Shown: positions 15,683 through 21,808, counted from the stretch's first letter. The stretch: DNA of 21,808 bases from an uncultured Eubacteriales bacterium (GCA_900548615.1 URKW01000022.1:1-21808); one strand, 5' to 3'. A program made the numbers and translations. The notes: generated by a model not told the origin, from the letters alone.

Positions 15683-16297
15683 ATGATTATTACCATCAGC
15701 CGTGAATTTGGCAGCGGCGGCCGTGAGCTGGGCAAGCGCCTGGCCGAGGCGCTGCACATCCCCTGCTATGACCATCAGATCATCGAGATGATCGCCAAGG
15801 AAAACGGCCTGAACGCCGACTACGTGGCCAACGTGGGGGAGAAGTGCATCGAAGCCGCCTATCCCATGACCATCGGCCACCGGCTGGCCATGATGCCTGT
15901 TACCGTGATGGATCAGCCCATCCGCGTGGCGGTGGCTCAGCGGCAGCTGCTGGAGAAGTTCGCCCAGCAGGGCGACTGCGTGATCGTGGGTCGCTGCGCC
16001 GACGTGATCCTGAAGGACTACCATCCCCTGAACCTGTTTGTCTATGCCGACATGGACGCCAAGGTGGAGCGCTGCATGAAGCGTGCACCGGAGGGCGAGC
16101 ACCTGACTCGCTCTGAGATGGAGAAGGCCATCCGCCGCATCGACAAGGAGCGCGCCCAGAACCACCTGATGTATGCCGATACCAAGTGGGGCAGCAAGGA
16201 ATCCTATCATCTGTGCGTCAACACCACCCACCGGGAGATCAAGCAGCTTGTCCCAGCGCTGGCCCAGTTCTGCAAGGACTGGTTCGCCGCCGAGTGA
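15683..16297 (+). CDS. Cytidylate kinase-like family protein
   Basis: A 204-residue protein of the cytidylate kinase-like family common in Clostridia. ISREFGSGGRELGKRLAEAL gives the glycine-rich phosphate-binding loop. CYDHQIIEMIAKENGL, CVIVGRCADVIL and the basic lid RIDKERAQNHLMYADTKWG complete the fold. It differs from classical Cmk, so the true phosphate acceptor is uncertain. AAAGGAG precedes the ATG; it sits 21 bases after the uridine kinase-like gene. Confidence 0.87.
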   Translation: MIITISREFGSGGRELGKRLAEALHIPCYDHQIIEMIAKENGLNADYVANVGEKCIEAAYPMTIGHRLAMMPVTVMDQPIRVAVAQRQLLEKFAQQGDCVIVGRCADVILKDYHPLNLFVYADMDAKVERCMKRAPEGEHLTRSEMEKAIRRIDKERAQNHLMYADTKWGSKESYHLCVNTTHREIKQLVPALAQFCKDWFAAE

Positions 16298-16322
16298 GCT
16301 TTCCGCACAAAGGAGACGCTTT

Positions 16323-16520
16323 ATGAAGATCCGCTTCAACGACGATCCCAAGATCGTCGAGACGGTGCGGGAGGGCCTGCGGCGTAAGGACGGGTATTGT
16401 CCCTGCCGCTTGCAGCGCACGCCGGAGAACATCTGCATGTGTCAGGAGTTCCGGGATCAGATCGCCGATCCTGACTTCGAGGGCTACTGTCACTGCCGTC
16501 TTTACTATAAAGAAAAGTGA
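16323..16520 (+). CDS. Ferredoxin:thioredoxin reductase catalytic-chain-like protein
   Basis: A 65-residue protein with six cysteines as CPC (26/28), CMC (38/40) and CHC (56/58), followed by RLYYKEK. This is the pattern of the FTR catalytic chain, where four Cys bind a [4Fe-4S] cluster and two form the redox disulfide. Spacing is CPC-x9-CMC-x15-CHC, unlike plant FTR (x16, x8) but usual for short bacterial homologues. No variable chain is encoded nearby. An AAAGGAG site precedes the ATG at 16323. It is last in the kinase operon and is followed by a terminator. It may reduce a thioredoxin using ferredoxin; this is inference. Confidence 0.82.
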   Translation: MKIRFNDDPKIVETVREGLRRKDGYCPCRLQRTPENICMCQEFRDQIADPDFEGYCHCRLYYKEK

Positions 16521-16532
16521 AATGCATAAAGA

Positions 16533-16567
16533 TACACCGCCTGCTTGACGCAGGCGGTGTATTTTTT
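16533..16567 (+). terminator. Rho-independent terminator of the kinase operon
   Basis: A 12-bp perfect stem (16533-16544 with 16550-16561), a five-base loop and six T. It may also work weakly for cstA on the reverse strand. Confidence 0.92.
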
Positions 16568-16601
16568 ACCGGGAATTCAGTTCAAACACACAAGTGCTGT
16601 G

Positions 16602-18113
16602 TTACAGGGAGGCATGCAGCTTGGCAGCGCGCTTCTTGCCGTACATGCAGCAGGCGACTACATAAGCGATGGCGCACACCACACCGATGATGTAGGCGGG
16701 CGTCCAAGGGATGTTGAAGCCGATGTGGGCGTTGGCGATGTAGGTCACGCAGATGAAGGTGTAGAAGCAGCCGGGGATCATGGGGATCCAAGCCCATTTG
16801 CCCTTGCCGTTCTCGAACATCCACGCGGTGATGCACAGGAAGGCGAACAGGGACAGCGTCTGGTTGGCCCATGCGAAGTAACGCCACAGGATCATGAAGC
16901 CGTCGTTGTTGACCTTGGCGAACACGAGGATGGCGATGACCAGTGCGAAGATGGGCACAGCCAGCTTGATGCGCTTGCCGTTGGTGGACTGGTCGATGTG
17001 CAGCGTCTCAGACAGGCTCAGACGCAGGGCGCGCAGTGCCGTATCACCGGAGGTGATGGGCAGCACGATAACGCCGATCAGGGCGATGACGCCGCCCACG
17101 TGACCCAGCAGGTACTTGCAGACCACGCCCACGGTGCCGGTAGCCAACCCGGCATTGGGCTCCTGCAGAGCCAGATTGTACACGCCCATAGCACCGGCAG
17201 CCCAGACCATGGCGATGAAGCCTTCCAGCACCATCATGTTGTAGAAGGTGTTGCGGCCCTGACGCTCGCTCTTCATGGTACGGGAGATGATAGCGGTCTG
17301 GGTGGAGTGGAAGCCGGACAGGATGCCGCAGGCCACCGTCACGAAGAAGATGGGCAGGAAGTGTCCGTTTTCAAAGTAGGAGGCATAGGTGAAGGTACCC
17401 ACAGTGCCGTCAGCACCAGTCAGGTTCAGCACGGGAGCCGCCCAGCTGTCCCAGATGTTCAGCAGGGGCATACCGGTGACGAAGATGCCGATGAAGATGC
17501 CGATGGCGGAGAACAGCAGGATACCGCCGAAGACGGGGTAGATCTTGCCGATGATGGCGTCGATGGGGAACACAGTGGCGATCAGGTAGTACAGGAAGAT
17601 CACACCGTAGATGATCCAGGTGGTGGGATCGTTGGCCTTGCCGCTGAAGTTAAAGACCTGGGTGGCAGCGATGTCGCCGGGAGTGTAGATAAACACGGCA
17701 CCCACCAGCAGCAGCAGCACGCACACGAACACGTTGTAGAACTTATAGATCCCCTTGGTGGAGTAGCGGCGGATCATCTCGGGCATCTGGGTGCCGCCGT
17801 CGCGGAGGCAGATCATGCCGGAGAAATAGTCGTGCATAGCACCGCCGATGATGTTGCCGATGGGGATGGTCAGGAACGCGATGGGTCCAAACAGGATGCC
17901 CTGGATCGGCCCGAGGATGGGGCCGGTACCAGCGATATTCAGCAGGTTAATCAGGCTGTTTTTCCAGCCGCGCATGGGAACAAAGTCCACGCCGTCCTCT
18001 TTTGTATAGGCGGGGGTCTTCCGGTCGTCAGGGCCAAAGACCTTTTCGCAGAACCGTCCGTACAGGGCGGCACCGCCGATGAGGATCACGAGACCAATAA
18101 TGAATGTTGTCAT
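16602..18113 (-). CDS. cstA: Carbon starvation protein CstA family transporter
   Basis: A 503-residue inner-membrane protein with around a dozen or more hydrophobic helices. The conserved N-terminal part KEDGVDFVPMRGWKN, LLNIAGTGPILGPIQG, IGGAMHDYFSGM and the RDGGTQMPE loop identify CstA/BtsT. These import pyruvate or peptides under carbon limitation. It is shorter than E. coli CstA (about 700) but matches the short form of Firmicutes. AAAGGAG lies 9 bases before the ATG at 18113. Its promoter has a good -10, a poor -35 and an inverted repeat where an activator could bind. Confidence 0.93.
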   Translation of the reverse strand: MTTFIIGLVILIGGAALYGRFCEKVFGPDDRKTPAYTKEDGVDFVPMRGWKNSLINLLNIAGTGPILGPIQGILFGPIAFLTIPIGNIIGGAMHDYFSGMICLRDGGTQMPEMIRRYSTKGIYKFYNVFVCVLLLLVGAVFIYTPGDIAATQVFNFSGKANDPTTWIIYGVIFLYYLIATVFPIDAIIGKIYPVFGGILLFSAIGIFIGIFVTGMPLLNIWDSWAAPVLNLTGADGTVGTFTYASYFENGHFLPIFFVTVACGILSGFHSTQTAIISRTMKSERQGRNTFYNMMVLEGFIAMVWAAGAMGVYNLALQEPNAGLATGTVGVVCKYLLGHVGGVIALIGVIVLPITSGDTALRALRLSLSETLHIDQSTNGKRIKLAVPIFALVIAILVFAKVNNDGFMILWRYFAWANQTLSLFAFLCITAWMFENGKGKWAWIPMIPGCFYTFICVTYIANAHIGFNIPWTPAYIIGVVCAIAYVVACCMYGKKRAAKLHASL

Positions 18114-18179
18114 AATCTCATACTCCTTTTACCGGTTATTTATCCAGAATTCCCGGACAACTCTGGATTTGATTGCACT

Positions 18180-18232
18180 AGTATAGCAGAAAATTCATAT
18201 TATGCACGTTAAGAAAAAACTGTTGTGCATAA
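18180..18232 (-). promoter_or_regulatory. cstA promoter with upstream inverted repeat
   Basis: On the reverse strand TATACT at 18180-18185 lacks a good -35. Just upstream, TTATGCAC (18200-18207) and GTGCATAA (18225-18232) form a perfect 8-bp inverted repeat with a 17-base gap, placed as expected for an activator site. The rest of the gene-free stretch 18233-18362 holds nothing I recognise. Confidence 0.55.
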
Positions 18233-18362
18233 ATTATTCATAAATAAATCGACAACATCTGACAATAAAAAACAGGATCTTGCAAAAGTAGTCACAGCAG
18301 GAAACTATGCCATTTGTTTGTGAAAAGTTAAACATTAGCAGAAGTTAACTCAAAAGAAACAG

Positions 18363-18386
18363 GAGGCATGGCCTTTGCCATGCCTC
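18363..18386 (-). terminator. Terminator of the rhomboid gene
   Basis: A perfect 10-bp stem (18363-18372 with 18377-18386) and four-base loop, followed on the reverse strand by CTGTTTCTTTTG. It lies 35 bases after the rhomboid stop. Confidence 0.7.
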
Positions 18387-18420
18387 TCAGTTATTGGAAA
18401 TGGTACCGTTACCGGTATTG

Positions 18421-18996
18421 TTACCGGCGTCGATGTCTTTTTATCGTGAAGCCGAATACCAGACCGCACAGTCCGCCCACAATATGTGTCAGCTGGGATA
18501 CATTATCTGAAGTGGTCAGACCGTCCAGCAGTTCTCCGCCCAGATAGAAGATGACCACAAGGATCAATGTAATGGGGATGCCCTCTTTGCCCATTTCGGT
18601 GAAGGAGGACAGGACGATCATCATAAATACCACGCCGCTGGCGCCCAGCAGCACCGTGTTGGGGAAAAAGATAAACTGTACCAGACCTGTTACCAGCGCC
18701 GTGGCTGCGATGCATAGCGCCGTCGTTCTGTGACCATACTTTTCTTCAATACCGGGCCCCACCAGCAGCAGAAGCAGCATATTGCCCATGTAATGCTCGT
18801 AGTTCGCATGACCCAGCACATGGCCAAAAAAGCGTACATAGGTCAGTGGATCGGACAGGGAGGAGCGGTATACGCTGAAATACCGATAGGTCGTGGCGCC
18901 GTCCGTCCAGCCGCCCAGCAGCAGCGCCGCCAGCGACAGCAGCGCAAAGCTCAGGATCACCGGCGCGTTGAGCCGGATCACAATGCGTCGTTTCAA
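18421..18996 (-). CDS. Rhomboid family intramembrane serine protease
   Basis: A 191-residue membrane protease that cuts other membrane proteins within or near the bilayer. GASGVVFMMI holds the nucleophile Ser120, LTHIVGGLCG the base His171, and HANYEHYMGNMLLL (with Asn72) is the conserved helix that forms the oxyanion region. About six hydrophobic segments, compact form. The start is a TTG at 18996, picked because AAGAGG lies about 8 bases upstream and no ATG fits. It is divergent from the 19074 gene, sharing one symmetric -10 element. Substrates are unknown. Confidence 0.9.
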   Translation of the reverse strand: MKRRIVIRLNAPVILSFALLSLAALLLGGWTDGATTYRYFSVYRSSLSDPLTYVRFFGHVLGHANYEHYMGNMLLLLLVGPGIEEKYGHRTTALCIAATALVTGLVQFIFFPNTVLLGASGVVFMMIVLSSFTEMGKEGIPITLILVVIFYLGGELLDGLTTSDNVSQLTHIVGGLCGLVFGFTIKRHRRR

Positions 18997-19008
18997 TGGA
19001 AATTCCTC

Positions 19009-19037
19009 TTTTCAAATAGTGGTTGTCCTATTATAAT
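19009..19037 (+). promoter_or_regulatory. Promoter of the endonuclease/exonuclease/phosphatase gene
   Basis: TTTTCA (19009-19014), a 17-base spacer and a perfect TATAAT (19032-19037), sharing the palindrome 19028-19039 with the opposite promoter. Confidence 0.6.
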
Positions 19038-19058
19038 AGTTTTATCGAAATTTGTAAA
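19030..19058 (-). promoter_or_regulatory. Promoter of the rhomboid gene
   Basis: On the reverse strand TTTACA (19053-19058), a 17-base spacer and a perfect TATAAT (19030-19035) within the palindrome CTATTATAATAG (19028-19039). Confidence 0.7.
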
Positions 19059-19073
19059 CGGGAGGTTTGCCCG

Positions 19074-20147
19074 ATGAGAAAAGCGAAGCGTTGGGTAAAA
19101 GTACTGGTAGGTATCCTGTTGGCAGTGGTGTTGCTGGTCGGCGCATACGTGGCCTATGTGTTCCTTGACTATCACCGCATCGGCAATCAGGAGCTTGAGG
19201 CACAGGGGGAGGGCGGAGCGACCGCACTTGATACAGCCGCATCCTATTCCATCCTGTCTTACAATATCGGCTTCGGCGCGTACGAGGACGACTACGGCTT
19301 TTTTATGGATGGCGGCACGGAGTCCTGGGCGTGGAGCGAGGAACGTCTGACGGAAAATCTGAATCACATTGCCGATTTTCTGAAAGGACAGGCTGACTTC
19401 TGTCTCGTACAGGAGGTGGACATTGACTCTACCCGCAGCTATCACGTGGATGAGCGGGAACCGCTCTGTGACGCACGGGAAGGGGACAGCTACGTTTTTG
19501 CACAGAATTATGATTCGCCTTTTTTGATGTATCCGCTGACGCAGCCCCACGGTGCGTCCCGTTCCGGCCTGCTGACGTTCTCTCCGGTGACGATCACCTC
19601 TGCAAATCGTGTAGAGCTGCCGGTGGAGACCGGTGTGATGAAACTATTGGATCTGGATCGGTGCTATTCCGTCAGTCGGATCCCTACAAATGACAGTAAG
19701 GAGCTTATCCTTTACAACCTGCATCTTTCCGCCTATACCTCCGATGGCACGATCGCGACGCAGCAGCTGAAGCTGCTGCTGGCGGACATGCAGGCGGAAT
19801 ACGAGGCGGGCAACTGGTGCGTGGCTGGCGGAGACTTCAACAAGGATCTTCTGGGTGACTCCGCCTACTATTTTGGCGAGGCGGATCAGGCGTATTCCTG
19901 GGCACAGCCCATCCCGGAGGGCACATTTGATAACTATGATATCTCACTGGTGGCTCCGCTGGATGAATCCGCTCCCGTCCCCAGCTGCCGCAACGCGGAC
20001 AGTGCCTATCACGAGGGACAATACGTCCTGACGGTGGATGGCTTTCTGGTATCGAAGAATGTGACGGTAGAAAACGCCGCCGTGGTGGACACCGGCTTCC
20101 AGTGGTCGGATCATAATCCGGTCATAATGACCTTTACGCTGCGCTGA
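19074..20147 (+). CDS. Membrane-anchored endonuclease/exonuclease/phosphatase family protein
   Basis: A 357-residue protein. A basic start (MRKAKRWVK) and one hydrophobic helix (about 9-31) suggest an anchor or uncleaved signal, placing the rest outside the membrane. The metal-dependent hydrolase fold is seen in SILSYNIGFG (Asn64), LVQEVD (Glu114), LYNLHLSA, AGGDFN and the C-terminal SDHNPV. These proteins cut phosphodiesters in DNA, sphingomyelin or phosphoinositides; the substrate cannot be told. GGGAGG lies 8 bases before the ATG at 19074. It ends near the hairpin at 20216-20250. Confidence 0.87.
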   Translation: MRKAKRWVKVLVGILLAVVLLVGAYVAYVFLDYHRIGNQELEAQGEGGATALDTAASYSILSYNIGFGAYEDDYGFFMDGGTESWAWSEERLTENLNHIADFLKGQADFCLVQEVDIDSTRSYHVDEREPLCDAREGDSYVFAQNYDSPFLMYPLTQPHGASRSGLLTFSPVTITSANRVELPVETGVMKLLDLDRCYSVSRIPTNDSKELILYNLHLSAYTSDGTIATQQLKLLLADMQAEYEAGNWCVAGGDFNKDLLGDSAYYFGEADQAYSWAQPIPEGTFDNYDISLVAPLDESAPVPSCRNADSAYHEGQYVLTVDGFLVSKNVTVENAAVVDTGFQWSDHNPVIMTFTLR

Positions 20148-20215
20148 AAGCACGGCATATACAGGCGGTGGAGGATACGTAAAGGAGGGATGATCCCCAT
20201 GGGTGATATATACTG

Positions 20216-20250
20216 AAGGACGCGCCATGCGCGTCCTTTTCTTTTTCTTG
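20216..20250 (+). terminator. Terminator before the recombinase gene
   Basis: A perfect 10-bp stem (20216-20225 with 20229-20238), a three-base loop, then TTCTTTTTCTT. It ends 27 bases before the recombinase ATG. A five-codon frame (20199-20216) behind a strong AAAGGAGGG stops exactly at its base. Confidence 0.85.
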
Positions 20251-20277
20251 AAATATTGTAAAGGGAGGGTCACATAA

Positions 20278-21111
20278 ATGAATATAGCAGAAGAGACTCT
20301 GCGAAAGTATAGAATTCGGTTGATAGAGCAGGAGAAGAGTACCCATACGATCGAAAAATATATGCGCGATATCCAGTCCTTTATCGCTTTTCTGACTGAC
20401 GTGGAACCGCCGCTTTCAAAAATGCAGGTGATCGCCTATAAGGAAGCATTGAAGACGCGCTATGCTACCAGCAGTGTCAATTCCATGCTGACGCCAGTCA
20501 ATGATTACCTTCGATTTTTGGGGCAGGAGCAGTGTCGTGTCAGGCTGGTGAAATGTCAGCGTCAGATATTCAAAGAAGCCAACCGCGAATTGACAAAGGA
20601 GGAATACATGCGCCTGCTGAGCGCCTCACAGAAAAATCATGATGAGCGTTTGTACCTGCTGATAAAGACCATCTGCGCGACAGGAATAAGAATATCAGAG
20701 TTACCTTATATTACGGTGGAGTCCGCCGTACAGGGACATGCGATGATCTATTGTAAGAATAAACAGCGCTGTATCCTGCTGCCGCAAAAAATTTGTCGTG
20801 AGCTTACGGACTACGCTAAAGCTCACGACATTACTGCGGGATATATTTTTCGGACGAAATCGGGACGGCCTGTGGATCGCTCCAATGCTTGGCACGTAAT
20901 GAAGCGGCTGGGAAGGGAAGCGGGGGTTCCGGAAGACAAGATATTTCCGCATAACCTGCGCCATCTGTTTGCCAGAACCTTCTACGATACAGAAAAAGAT
21001 ATCGTTCGTTTGGCGGACATTTTGGGACACAGCAGCATTGATACTACTCGCATCTATACAGCCGCCAGCGGCGCCGAGTGCATGCGGCAGATCGACGAAT
21101 TGGGCCTATAA
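20278..21111 (+). CDS. Xer-like tyrosine recombinase / integrase
   Basis: A 277-residue site-specific recombinase. The N-terminal SAM-like DNA-binding domain (about 5-85) is followed by a catalytic domain with the full set: Arg138 (ATGIRISEL), a beta-hairpin Lys (CKNKQR, 160 or 162), His225 and Arg228 (HNLRHLF), His251 (LGHSS) and Tyr260 (TTRIY). It is a little shorter than XerC/XerD (about 295-300). AAGGGAGGG lies before the ATG at 20278. Its base composition is less GC-rich than the housekeeping genes. Directly downstream lie three dif-like dyads, two of them in long inverted repeats, the likely substrates. It could be a DNA invertase or an element integrase; no other mobile-element gene is visible. 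Confidence 0.92.
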   Translation: MNIAEETLRKYRIRLIEQEKSTHTIEKYMRDIQSFIAFLTDVEPPLSKMQVIAYKEALKTRYATSSVNSMLTPVNDYLRFLGQEQCRVRLVKCQRQIFKEANRELTKEEYMRLLSASQKNHDERLYLLIKTICATGIRISELPYITVESAVQGHAMIYCKNKQRCILLPQKICRELTDYAKAHDITAGYIFRTKSGRPVDRSNAWHVMKRLGREAGVPEDKIFPHNLRHLFARTFYDTEKDIVRLADILGHSSIDTTRIYTAASGAECMRQIDELGL

Positions 21112-21194
21112 CCGACGGCATCGCAGCGAACGGTGACGCGGGATTTACCGCCGTAGGCCATCAACCAGAACGGCGGTCATCTGTGGGGAGGGGT

Positions 21195-21228
21195 GATTGG
21201 CGGGAACGTCCTTTCGTTCCCGCCAATC
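21195..21228 (+). terminator. Hairpin after the recombinase gene
   Basis: A perfect 14-bp stem (21195-21208 with 21215-21228) and a six-base loop. A weaker 8-bp hairpin (21147-21154 with 21170-21177) precedes it. Neither has a clear T-run, so termination is likely but not certain. The rest of 21112-21240 shows no gene. Confidence 0.55.
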
Positions 21229-21240
21229 TCTTCCACCAGT

Positions 21241-21308
21241 TATCGCGCCCGAAAATGTGCAAAAAAAATTCGCAAAAACAACAAAATCTGCATTATGTTG
21301 TTTTTACT
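21241..21308 (+). repeat. Left 68-bp inverted repeat with dif-like site
   Basis: Pairs with 21633-21700 in 65 of 68 positions (differences at 21258, 21271 and 21305). The outer half is A-rich (eight A in a row). The inner half holds a dyad at 21275-21304 with core TCTGCA, the reverse of the right-hand sites. Confidence 0.93.
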
Positions 21309-21512
21309 TCTTGCAAAACGAATAGAAATATATATTGTATGCGGTAAAAAAATGAATGAAAGGTTTGTCTTGGCCTGCATGCCCAATATCATTACCGTAA
21401 AATTGCTCAACACAGCGTTGATTAACACAGCTTATTTTAGCTAATATTTCTACTAAGATTATATTTTTATGAAGATTCCGGCTGAAACAACCAAAATTAT
21501 AAGCAGAGGGGG

Positions 21513-21541
21513 TTGACAAATGAAGAATCTTTCTGTAAACT
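21513..21541 (+). promoter_or_regulatory. Promoter candidate 1 inside the segment
   Basis: A perfect TTGACA (21513-21518), a 17-base spacer and TAAACT (21536-21541). It points toward the right repeat. The same bases could instead be the leader of a small frame starting at 21520. Confidence 0.45.
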
Positions 21542-21594
21542 TAATAAAAATGTGGGTATTCCAATGTCTTGACATCTGTATATTCATTGTATAA
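21520..21594 (+). CDS. Possible 24-residue hydrophobic peptide
   Basis: ATG at 21520 to TAA at 21594, preceded by AGAGGGGG at 7 bases. The peptide has a basic/polar start (MKNLSVNLIK) and a hydrophobic end (WVFQCLDICIFIV), like small membrane peptides. There is no homology I can name, and chance is quite possible. Confidence 0.2.
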   Translation: MKNLSVNLIKMWVFQCLDICIFIV

Positions 21595-21595
21595 A
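21569..21595 (+). promoter_or_regulatory. Promoter candidate 2 inside the segment
   Basis: A perfect TTGACA (21569-21574) and TATAAA (21590-21595) with a 15-base spacer, or TAAATA with 17. It points right; the predicted start falls at about 21602, just before the third dyad. Confidence 0.5.
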
Positions 21596-21606
21596 TATTT
21601 GCAAAG

Positions 21607-21630
21607 ACCACATAATGCAGATTATGTGGT
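21607..21630 (+). repeat. Third dif-like dyad (R1)
   Basis: Perfect 10-bp arms (ACCACATAAT / ATTATGTGGT) around GCAG, equal to CATAA-TGCAGA-TTATG. This is the inner pattern of Xer dif sites (CATAA-N6-TTATG). It has the same core and orientation as the dyad in the right repeat 10 bases further on. Confidence 0.75.
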
Positions 21631-21632
21631 TG

Positions 21633-21700
21633 AGTGAAAACAACATAATGCAGATTTTGTTGTTTTTGCAAATTTTTTTTGCGCATTTTCGGGCGCGATA
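21633..21700 (-). repeat. Right 68-bp inverted repeat with dif-like site
   Basis: Reverse complement of 21241-21308 with three differences. It contains the dyad 21637-21666 (arms AAAACAACA / TGTTGTTTT, core TGCAGA) and then a T8 tract. Confidence 0.93.
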
Positions 21701-21734
21701 GGAGGTGTGGGGAGACAGGATATTTGAGAAATGC

Positions 21735-21757
21735 GGGATAGGGCGGGATGAGGGGGG
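21735..21757 (+). other. G-quadruplex-type motif
   Basis: Four G-tracts (21735-21737, 21741-21743, 21745-21747, 21752-21757) with loops of 3, 1 and 4 bases, 35 bases outside the right repeat. The remaining bases 21701-21808 show no gene and are G-rich. Confidence 0.5.
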
Positions 21758-21808
21758 AGACGGCGGGAAAACCCTTGAAATACGCGGGAAACGGCGACTT
21801 TCGGCGCG

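Larger units (their letters stand above)
21309..21632. other. AT-rich segment between inverted repeats, candidate invertible DNA
   Basis: About 324 bases, far more AT-rich than the rest of the window. It holds two promoter-like sequences pointing right, one possible 24-codon frame and a third dif-like dyad at its right end. No long coding frame is convincing. Its inversion is inferred from the flanking repeats and the adjacent recombinase. Confidence 0.6.

Noticed and set aside
14699..16438. 579-codon reverse frame opposite the kinase operon
   Set aside because: Spans two well-supported genes on the other strand and has antisense-type composition.
16545..18212. 555-codon forward frame opposite cstA
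   Set aside because: Low-complexity Asp/His/Gly/Val composition, which is the reverse complement of membrane-helix codons.
21193..21444. Short frames across the left inverted repeat
   Set aside because: They cross the repeat and the dyad, lack ribosome sites and have no recognisable sequence.
21241..21700. The inverted repeats as ends of a MITE or insertion sequence
   Set aside because: Not excluded, but no transposase and no clear target-site duplication outside the repeats; the dif-like dyads and adjacent tyrosine recombinase fit a recombination switch better.
21241..21700. CRISPR-like repeats
   Set aside because: Only three dyads, not regularly spaced, one inverted; no cas genes.

Overview
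The window looks like a chromosomal segment of a GC-rich, anaerobic Firmicute (class Clostridia; a gut Oscillospiraceae-type genome is my best guess). The reasons are a SigH-type sporulation sigma factor, AAGGAGG-type ribosome binding sites on nearly every gene, TTGACA/TATAAT promoters, a selenium cluster of the clostridial kind, a phosphotransbutyrylase-type enzyme and a stand-alone ferredoxin:thioredoxin reductase-like protein. Most genes are GC-rich. The last ~500 bases before about 21700 are strikingly AT-rich and differ from everything else.

Layout. 1-3337 holds three leftward genes, each with its own promoter: asnA (asparagine synthesis, cut by the window edge), a class I/II PLP aminotransferase and a phosphate acyl(butyryl)transferase. 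3561-7096 is a rightward operon ruvC-ruvA-ruvB-glmM (Holliday junction processing plus the first committed step to UDP-GlcNAc). It is followed at 7168-8103 by a SigH-like sigma factor, apparently leaderless, and a four-CxxC zinc-ribbon protein. 8214-9772 is a divergent pair: a GntR/FCD regulator and a free-standing B3/4 (PheT-type editing) protein, with CTTGCA/TTGCAA dyads over both promoters.

9833-14632 is a selenium locus. Leftward run yedE-type transporter, a TusA-like sulfur/selenium carrier, a DUF3343 protein and selD; rightward, from the same intergenic region, run a class V cysteine desulfurase/selenocysteine lyase-like enzyme and an overlapping LysR regulator. Together they suggest uptake, delivery and activation of selenium to selenophosphate. 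No selA, selB or tRNA-Sec is visible here. 14735-16520 is a small operon of a uridine kinase-like P-loop kinase, a cytidylate kinase-like protein and a small six-cysteine FTR-type protein. 16602-18113 is CstA (leftward), 18421-18996 a rhomboid protease (leftward), and 19074-20147 a membrane-anchored endonuclease/exonuclease/phosphatase-fold protein (rightward). The last two share a symmetric -10 element.

The most interesting part is 20278-21700. A Xer-like tyrosine recombinase is followed by an AT-rich segment bounded by 68-bp inverted repeats (65/68 identical). Each repeat carries a dif-like dyad with the same asymmetric 6-bp core, and a third dyad lies just inside the right repeat. Two TTGACA-type promoter candidates inside the segment point out through the right repeat. 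This has the form of a recombinase-controlled invertible promoter (phase-variation switch) acting on whatever lies beyond the window. Inversion itself is inference.
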